From a virus: a DNA stretch of 24,451 nt. Below, one piece after another: positions 20,604-24,451 of this stretch. The stretch covers positions 1 to 24,451 of IMG/VR virus record IMGVR_UViG_3300042509_001135; one strand, 5' to 3'. Position 1 is the first letter of the stretch, and every line of letters starts with the position of its first letter. The position numbers were made by a program, and so were the translations under genes. The notes below the pieces were generated by a model. That model was not told where the DNA came from, did not search any database, and saw only the letters and a program-made list of their open reading frames with translations.

Positions 20604-20866
20604 CAGACAAAGAGTTAATGCAGATGGCGCTGGATGCGTTGGAGAAACACGTTTTGGAATACGAAACAGCAGAAGCCCTACGCGCCCGACTAGCGCAGCC
20701 AGAACGCGCATGGCAAGGGCTGACGGAAGAGGATGTCAAGTCCGTGTGGTCGCGGCTTCATTATGAATTGAGCGGCAACAAATTTGATGATGAGCCGTTG
20801 CTCGGTTCTACTGTTTTGTTTGCCCGCGCAATTGAGGAAAAGTTAAGGGATAAGAATGGAGACTAG
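20600..20866 (+). CDS. Small phage protein with WQGLTEEDV motif, 88 aa
   Basis: The start is GTG 20600 in a GTGA overlap, with GGAGG 8 bases upstream; a longer in-frame reading to 20549 would lie in the previous gene. The N-terminal part is helical (MQMALDALEKHVLEYETAEALRARL), and then AWQGLTEEDVKSVWSRL follows. The latter motif and its DNA recur at 23344-23361 in the gene at 23135. This is a common phage family, without known function. Confidence 0.75.
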   Translation: MTDKELMQMALDALEKHVLEYETAEALRARLAQPERAWQGLTEEDVKSVWSRLHYELSGNKFDDEPLLGSTVLFARAIEEKLRDKNGD

Positions 20867-21281
20867 CCACCCACAGTTTGAATCAGTAAAGGTTGGGATC
20901 AAGCAGGATAACTCCGGCTACATCCTCACCCTGCGCATTCACCCGGACGATCTGGATGAGCGGATCATGCGGGACTTCGTCGGCGCACGATACATGACCG
21001 TCATGGTCAGGCTAAACGAGGAGGAGCGCCCGATGAACCGCGAGGCCGAGCTTGCCAAGGACATGGTGCGTGTGTCCGGGATGCTCTGCCGTGATCCAGA
21101 CTTCTGGACATTCTTGCAGGAGTCCGGGCAGATCATTGAGAAATCAGATAAGGAAGCAACGATATGGTTAAAGACATACCTGAAGGTGGAAAGCCGCGCC
21201 GACATTGGAAAAAGTCAGCAGGCGGTGGAGAAGATGCTGGGAATAAAGCAGGAGTTCAACGCATGGAAAAATCGCGGCTGA
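20856..21281 (+). CDS. Conserved phage protein, 141 aa, recombination neighbourhood
   Basis: The product (METSHPQFESVKVGIKQDNS...) begins with strand-rich GYILTLRIHPDDLDERIMRDFVGARYMTVMVRL, then a helical C-terminal half with LAKDMVRVSGMLCRDPDFWTFLQ and YLKVESRADIGKSQQAVEKMLGI. I know this arrangement from phage proteins close to recombination genes, role unknown. It overlaps its neighbours on both sides (11 and 19 bases). Confidence 0.75.
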   Translation: METSHPQFESVKVGIKQDNSGYILTLRIHPDDLDERIMRDFVGARYMTVMVRLNEEERPMNREAELAKDMVRVSGMLCRDPDFWTFLQESGQIIEKSDKEATIWLKTYLKVESRADIGKSQQAVEKMLGIKQEFNAWKNRG

Positions 21282-21544
21282 TCCCGTACTCGGTCTACCT
21301 CGATGCCGACATCCACGAAGCGCTGAAGGAGCGGGCGCGGAACCGTGGTGCTAGCAAGATGGTGCGCGACGCCATCACGATGATCTTGGAAGGCAGCGAT
21401 CAGTTCTCATCTGGCTACAAGCAAGGGGTGCGGGACGCGATGGACATCATCCACAAAGATGCGCTGGCTGCCACGGTGTCTGTTAATGACAAGAAGATTG
21501 GCGACCACCTGATCGACCAGATCGAAGGACTGCTGAATGATTGA
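21263..21544 (+). CDS. Ribbon-helix-helix-like DNA-binding protein
   Basis: A 93-residue protein. RLIPYSVYLDADIHEALKERARNRGASKMVRDAITMIL (about 5-42) fits the strand-helix-helix pattern of RHH/CopG-type regulators. A helical C-terminal part (YKQGVRDAMDIIHKDAL...) may oligomerise. ATG 21263 has AGGAG 7-8 bases upstream; a longer upstream reading lies in the preceding gene. It may regulate this operon or bind DNA structurally. Confidence 0.65.
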   Translation: MEKSRLIPYSVYLDADIHEALKERARNRGASKMVRDAITMILEGSDQFSSGYKQGVRDAMDIIHKDALAATVSVNDKKIGDHLIDQIEGLLND

Positions 21545-22301
21545 CGGCAAGCCAACCATCATGATCGGCACCCCTGCCTACGGCGGTGCCATGTTCATGG
21601 AGTACGTGGATAGTCTGGTGCGCAACATCGGCTTCCTCGAAAGCCAAGGCATCAAGACCCGCTGGCAGTTCATGAACAAAGAGGCACTGATTACTCGCGC
21701 CCGCAACGAGATCGCCCGCTACTTCCTCGATGAAACACAGGATGACTATCTTATGTTCATCGACGCGGACATCTGGTTCCCGACCGACGGCATCTACAAG
21801 TTGCTACAGCACGAGAAGGAAATGGTGTGCGGGATCTATCCCAAGAAGTTCATGTTCTGGAACCGCATCCGTGACGCCGCGCTGCGGGGCGAGAAGGATA
21901 TTGAGAAGTTCGGCTGCTCGTATGTACTGAATGCCGTGGACGACCGGGGTGATCCCGACGCTGTGCCGCTTGGACCTGACGGACTGGTGGAAGTCCTGCA
22001 CGGTGGCACCGGCTTCATGATGATCCACCGAAACGTGTTCAAACAACTGCGATTCAAAGTGCCAACGTACCGCACCAGCCTGATCCAGGATAACGGCCAG
22101 TTCTTGGCACCGCTGACCCGCGAGTTCTTCGGCACCAGCATTACCGAGCTTGGCCTGCTGTTGTCAGAGGATTACCACTTCTGCGAGCTGTGGAAAAAAG
22201 AGGGCGGTAGAATTTACGCTGATCCCACAATTGAGTTACGTCACGTAGGCCAACATGTCTATGCGGGTGATCTCATGCGGGCAGGTAGAAACAACACATA
22301 G
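21537..22301 (+). CDS. GT-A (family 2-like) glycosyltransferase
   Basis: A 254-residue enzyme. IMIGTPAYGGAM (8-19), LITRARNEIARYFL (51-64), and YLMFIDADIWFP (71-82) with the D76-x-D78 metal/nucleotide-sugar motif mark a GT-A fold. LHGGTGFMMIHRNVF (154-168) and SEDYHFCELWKKEGGRIYADP (210-230) supply the acceptor/base region, and HVGQHVYAGD ends the domain. It should transfer a sugar from an NDP donor; the acceptor (DNA base, protein or envelope glycan) is unknown. It overlaps the RHH gene by 8 bases. Confidence 0.8.
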   Translation: MIDGKPTIMIGTPAYGGAMFMEYVDSLVRNIGFLESQGIKTRWQFMNKEALITRARNEIARYFLDETQDDYLMFIDADIWFPTDGIYKLLQHEKEMVCGIYPKKFMFWNRIRDAALRGEKDIEKFGCSYVLNAVDDRGDPDAVPLGPDGLVEVLHGGTGFMMIHRNVFKQLRFKVPTYRTSLIQDNGQFLAPLTREFFGTSITELGLLLSEDYHFCELWKKEGGRIYADPTIELRHVGQHVYAGDLMRAGRNNT

Positions 22302-22310
22302 GAGATTGGA

Positions 22311-22550
22311 ATGCTAAGAGATGGACAGTTCATCAAAGAGCCGCCACCAAAGATCGGCAGCCACTACGTACCCAAGTACTACCAGACCGTTATCGAAGGC
22401 CAGCCGATAGAAGGCGAGAGCCGGTGGGAAGCGTTCTACCGCAAGAACATTTCGCCGTTCGATGTCGGCGCGATCATGATCCTAATGTACGTGGTCTTGG
22501 CGGTGGTAGTTGCTGTCTTGCGTGAGTTGTTTCACCTGCTGTTTGGATGA
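22311..22550 (+). CDS. Small membrane protein, 79 aa
   Basis: A polar N-terminal part (MLRDGQFIKEPPPKIGSHYV...) is followed by one strong membrane helix, about 51-72 (VGAIMILMYVVLAVVVAVL), and a short C-terminal end. TAGGAGATTGGA precedes the ATG. It begins 9 bases after the glycosyltransferase and may anchor or assist it; this is inference from position. Confidence 0.7.
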   Translation: MLRDGQFIKEPPPKIGSHYVPKYYQTVIEGQPIEGESRWEAFYRKNISPFDVGAIMILMYVVLAVVVAVLRELFHLLFG

Positions 22551-22747
22551 CCCGCAAACTATTCGAGATGGCTAACCGAGCGGCGGAAGATGAGGGACTG
22601 GTCTACGCCCCGGACTCTGCGGCGATGTCTTGGATGCGCAAGTTCTCCAAGATGATCGCCGTGGCAGAGCGCGAGCGGTGCGCCCGGCTATGTGAGGAAG
22701 CAGGGCAGCACGACATGGCAGCAGTTATTAGAAGGGGAGAGGAATGA
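22547..22747 (+). CDS. Small phage protein, AERERC helix, 66 aa
   Basis: ATGA overlaps on both sides (with 22311-22550 and 22744-22977). The product (MTRKLFEMANRAAEDEGLVY...) contains KMIAVAERERCARLCEEAG, the common AERE-x-C helix of small phage proteins of unknown role. Similar helices are found at 16743-16997 and 22744-22977. Confidence 0.75.
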   Translation: MTRKLFEMANRAAEDEGLVYAPDSAAMSWMRKFSKMIAVAERERCARLCEEAGQHDMAAVIRRGEE

Positions 22748-22977
22748 ACAGAGATGACATTATCCGCATGGCGCGGGAAGCCTGTGGTGAACCTGCATGG
22801 TCTGGCGGCGTTGAGTGGACTTGGGATGAGGTTCAATGCTTTGCCGCCCTAGTCGCAGCAGCGGAGCGCGAGGCGTGTGCGAAGGTGTGTGATGAGCTAG
22901 TGCTGGAGCACCCCGGCAGAGCAGACTTAACAGCAAAGCAATGCGCGTTCGCTATCCGCGAGAGAGGTGCGCCATGA
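22744..22977 (+). CDS. Small phage protein, AEREAC helix, 77 aa
   Basis: The product begins MNRDDIIRMAREACGEPAWS and contains CFAALVAAAEREACAKVCDELV, the typical form of this abundant phage family; the function is unknown. Starts in an ATGA overlap, with AAGGGGAGAGGA upstream. Confidence 0.8.
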   Translation: MNRDDIIRMAREACGEPAWSGGVEWTWDEVQCFAALVAAAEREACAKVCDELVLEHPGRADLTAKQCAFAIRERGAP

Positions 22978-23138
22978 CCACATACACGATTGAAGTAACC
23001 CACGACAAAGAAGGTGTAACCGTGGTGATTAAAGACCTTGACCCTAACACGATGGAAGAAGATCGTGCGGCGATTGAGTATGCGTTAGAAGAAGCATTAC
23101 GTATAACCAAAGAACACAGCCCGATGAGGTTCCAATGA
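22974..23138 (+). CDS. Unknown 54-aa protein
   Basis: ATG 22974 overlaps the preceding stop (ATGA) and its own TGA overlaps the next start. The product (MTTYTIEVTHDKEGVTVVIK...) has two strands and an acidic helix (EEDRAAIEYALEEALRITKE). An upstream in-frame ATG at 22941 lies inside the previous gene and is rejected. No known family. Confidence 0.7.
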   Translation: MTTYTIEVTHDKEGVTVVIKDLDPNTMEEDRAAIEYALEEALRITKEHSPMRFQ

Positions 23139-23479
23139 CCGTCACAAATAAACGGCTGGTTGAAATACTGACCACGGCAATGGAGAAACCTGAGATAGCA
23201 AACGCCCTGATACAGCGCGTGATAAATACATTGAATCAGCAGGGGCAGGAAACAATAGCCAAATGGATAAAAACAAACACCGAACACAGAGAGTGGTACA
23301 TCTGCCCCAAGTGCAGTCACCAAACGCCGCGATTCAAAGACGAATGGCAAGGGCTGACGGAGAATGAAATCAAACACCTTTGGTACGAAGCGTGTCAGAC
23401 AAATCTTGAATTAACTTCACAACTTATTGTGCATTTGGCTAGAAACATCGAAGCCAAGCTGAAGGAGAGGAACACGTGA
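23135..23479 (+). CDS. Phage protein with CxxC and WQGLTENEI motif, 114 aa
   Basis: The N-terminal half is helical (KRLVEILTTAMEKPEIANAL); the centre has YICPKCSHQTP, one half of a zinc knuckle; the C-terminus has EWQGLTENEIKHLWYEAC, as in the gene at 20600. The 18 bases ATGGCAAGGGCTGACGGA are identical in both. The role is unknown. It starts in an ATGA overlap. Confidence 0.75.
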   Translation: MTVTNKRLVEILTTAMEKPEIANALIQRVINTLNQQGQETIAKWIKTNTEHREWYICPKCSHQTPRFKDEWQGLTENEIKHLWYEACQTNLELTSQLIVHLARNIEAKLKERNT

Positions 23480-23640
23480 GCAACTTTATTGCTGGCGTTC
23501 TTTGTTGTCTGTTTGCGCCACTTGCATGGATGTGCCGTATGTGTAAACACCCCTTTAGGTCAGAGTGGGACGAGCGAAGCGACGGTTTATATGACCATTG
23601 CAAAGTGTGCGGAACCTTAATTAAACAGGAGAACACATGA
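23476..23640 (+). CDS. Membrane-anchored zinc-ribbon protein, 54 aa
   Basis: Starts with GTG 23476 (GTGA overlap) after GGAGAGGAACAC; the stop overlaps the next ATG. The product begins MSNFIAGVLCCLFAPLAWMC, a short hydrophobic segment, followed by CRMC (C20, C23) and CKVCG (C42, C45), which make a zinc ribbon. It looks like a tiny membrane-associated zinc protein. The overlaps support a real gene; the function is unknown. Confidence 0.65.
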   Translation: MSNFIAGVLCCLFAPLAWMCRMCKHPFRSEWDERSDGLYDHCKVCGTLIKQENT

Positions 23641-23843
23641 CTAAAGAAGAAGCATGGCTCCTGTGGATGAAAGAATCCAAGCACTACGTTGAGTACGACT
23701 GGGACATGATCAAGAAGTCCTCGCACTGGGAAGCGTTTTCCCATGGTTGGGATGCGGCATCTGTCAACGTTAACGGATGGGACGATGCCTACAAGATGGG
23801 CATGGAGGCAGGAAAAGAAATGGAGAGGAACCATGCAATATAA
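23637..23843 (+). CDS. Unknown 68-aa protein
   Basis: An acidic, Trp-rich product (MTKEEAWLLWMKESKHYVEY...) with FSHGWDAASVNVNGWDDAYKMGMEAGKE. The repeated G-W-D-A-A pattern resembles small phage proteins in which short helices end in Trp-Asp. The role is unknown. It starts in an ATGA overlap, with AGGAG upstream, and overlaps the next gene by 11 bases. Confidence 0.7.
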   Translation: MTKEEAWLLWMKESKHYVEYDWDMIKKSSHWEAFSHGWDAASVNVNGWDDAYKMGMEAGKEMERNHAI

Positions 23844-24003
23844 AAAGGAACTCATACGCGAGCTGCGCGATGTAGCAATCCTGTTCCACGCGAGTCAGGA
23901 GCTACCGTACAAGTTGTTGGCAGTGCTTGATAAACACCTGCCCCACATCGGCGACGTGTGCTGTGAGCGGGGTTGCATTGAGTATCAGGAGAAGAACCCT
24001 TGA
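23833..24003 (+). CDS. Unknown 56-aa protein
   Basis: ATG 23833 is preceded by GGAGAGGAACC, inside the previous gene. The product (MQYKKELIRELRDVAILFHA...) is helical and has a Cys cluster near its end (DVCCERGC). Its TGA overlaps the TTG start of the following glycosyltransferase-like gene. No family is recognised. Confidence 0.65.
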   Translation: MQYKKELIRELRDVAILFHASQELPYKLLAVLDKHLPHIGDVCCERGCIEYQEKNP

Positions 24004-24451
24004 AGGTCGCCGTCCATAACCACTACGAGTTCATTACCCGCGACGGGTTCCTGTTCAAGAACGAGAACAGCAACGTCGGGCACAACCTGCTGCGCCCGTG
24101 GGTAGAGCTGTACAAACTGTGCCAGTCCACCGGCATAGAGATGTACACGCTTGACCAAGTTGACCCAACAGAGCTGGACTTCGTTATCTACATGGATCGC
24201 CCGCAGGTAGAGCCAGAGATCGGCAACGCAAAGAAGGCACTGATCCTGTACGAGCCAGAGCTTGTCCTGCCGCAGAACTGGGATGCTGCCTATCACGATC
24301 AGTTCATGAAGGTGCTGACATGGGATGACAAGCTGGTCGGGCGCGGCAACTATGAGAAGCACAACTTCACCGTGGACTGGAACAGCCGTACGCAACCCAT
24401 CATCGACTGGAACAAACGCAAGCTGCTGTGCATGATCCAGACGGCCAAAAA
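24000..24451 (+). CDS. GT10-like (alpha-1,3-fucosyltransferase family) protein, C-terminus cut
   Basis: Starts with TTG 24000 (TTGA overlap) after AGGAGAAG; 150 residues are visible before the window ends. MKVAVHNHYEFITRDGF is followed by KALILYEPELVLPQNWDAAYHDQFMKVLTWDDKLV (79-113) and a stretch ending NKRKLLCMIQTAK (138-150). This matches the GT10 pattern I recall (YEPPxVxPENYxxxYxxxFDxIFTWxDxLV ... KxxxxxxIxxNK). The catalytic C-terminal half is outside the window. It would transfer a sugar, perhaps fucose, from a GDP donor; acceptor unknown. Confidence 0.6.
   Translation, partial: MKVAVHNHYEFITRDGFLFKNENSNVGHNLLRPWVELYKLCQSTGIEMYTLDQVDPTELDFVIYMDRPQVEPEIGNAKKALILYEPELVLPQNWDAAYHDQFMKVLTWDDKLVGRGNYEKHNFTVDWNSRTQPIIDWNKRKLLCMIQTAK

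Overview
The window looks like part of the genome of a tailed, double-stranded DNA phage (Caudoviricetes), or a prophage, of a Gram-negative bacterium, probably a proteobacterium. Genes are densely packed with strong Shine-Dalgarno sites, and many neighbours overlap by 4 bases (ATGA or GTGA). A complete packaging and head-assembly set is present: small and large terminase, a large portal, a GroES-like co-chaperonin and a scaffold-like protein. The length of the portal (about 820 residues) and the scaffold motif suggest a podovirus-type virion. No integrase, lysis gene, DNA polymerase or tRNA was seen, so this is only part of the genome. The host group is inference.

Layout. (1) 1-7624, minus strand: packaging and head operon, read leftward as terS, LexA-like winged helix, small ORF, terL, cupin-like protein, portal, 63-aa protein, GroES-like protein, scaffold, and an unknown protein cut by the window edge. 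(2) 7625-7869: divergent promoter region. (3) 7870-11966, plus strand: 17 small genes of unknown function. Ten of them, between 9257 and 11773, carry an almost identical leader, AGGAGATCAGAC, just before the start codon; an earlier block shares a second leader type and two tetraloop hairpins. (4) 11925-16997, minus strand: replication operon with Toprim primase, SF2 helicase, ParB-like protein, an overlooked 39-aa membrane protein, a GT23/fucosyltransferase-like protein and two unknown proteins. (5) 16998-18057: about 1 kb without protein genes but rich in long inverted repeats, including a pseudoknot-type arrangement, with its own minus-strand promoter and two tandem minus-strand terminators. 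(6) 18058-24451, plus strand: recombination and accessory operon with a Cas4/RecB-like nuclease, a Cys-rich exported peptide, ERF annealing protein, SSB-like protein, a Cro-type HTH protein, a PD-(D/E)XK-like protein, a ribbon-helix-helix protein, a GT-A glycosyltransferase, many small proteins, and a GT10-like glycosyltransferase cut by the right edge.

How the parts fit. The two operons flanking the noncoding region (helicase/primase leftward, nuclease/ERF/SSB rightward) together look like a DNA replication and recombination module fired from one divergent control region; both promoters carry the same 14-bp element CACATGRTTCTTGT. The left operon packages DNA and builds heads. The most unusual parts are the structured noncoding region (candidate large phage ncRNA, with an origin as the alternative), the repeated-leader cassette array, and three separate glycosyltransferase-like genes placed among DNA-metabolism genes. 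All functions come from reading motifs by eye; no database search was possible.
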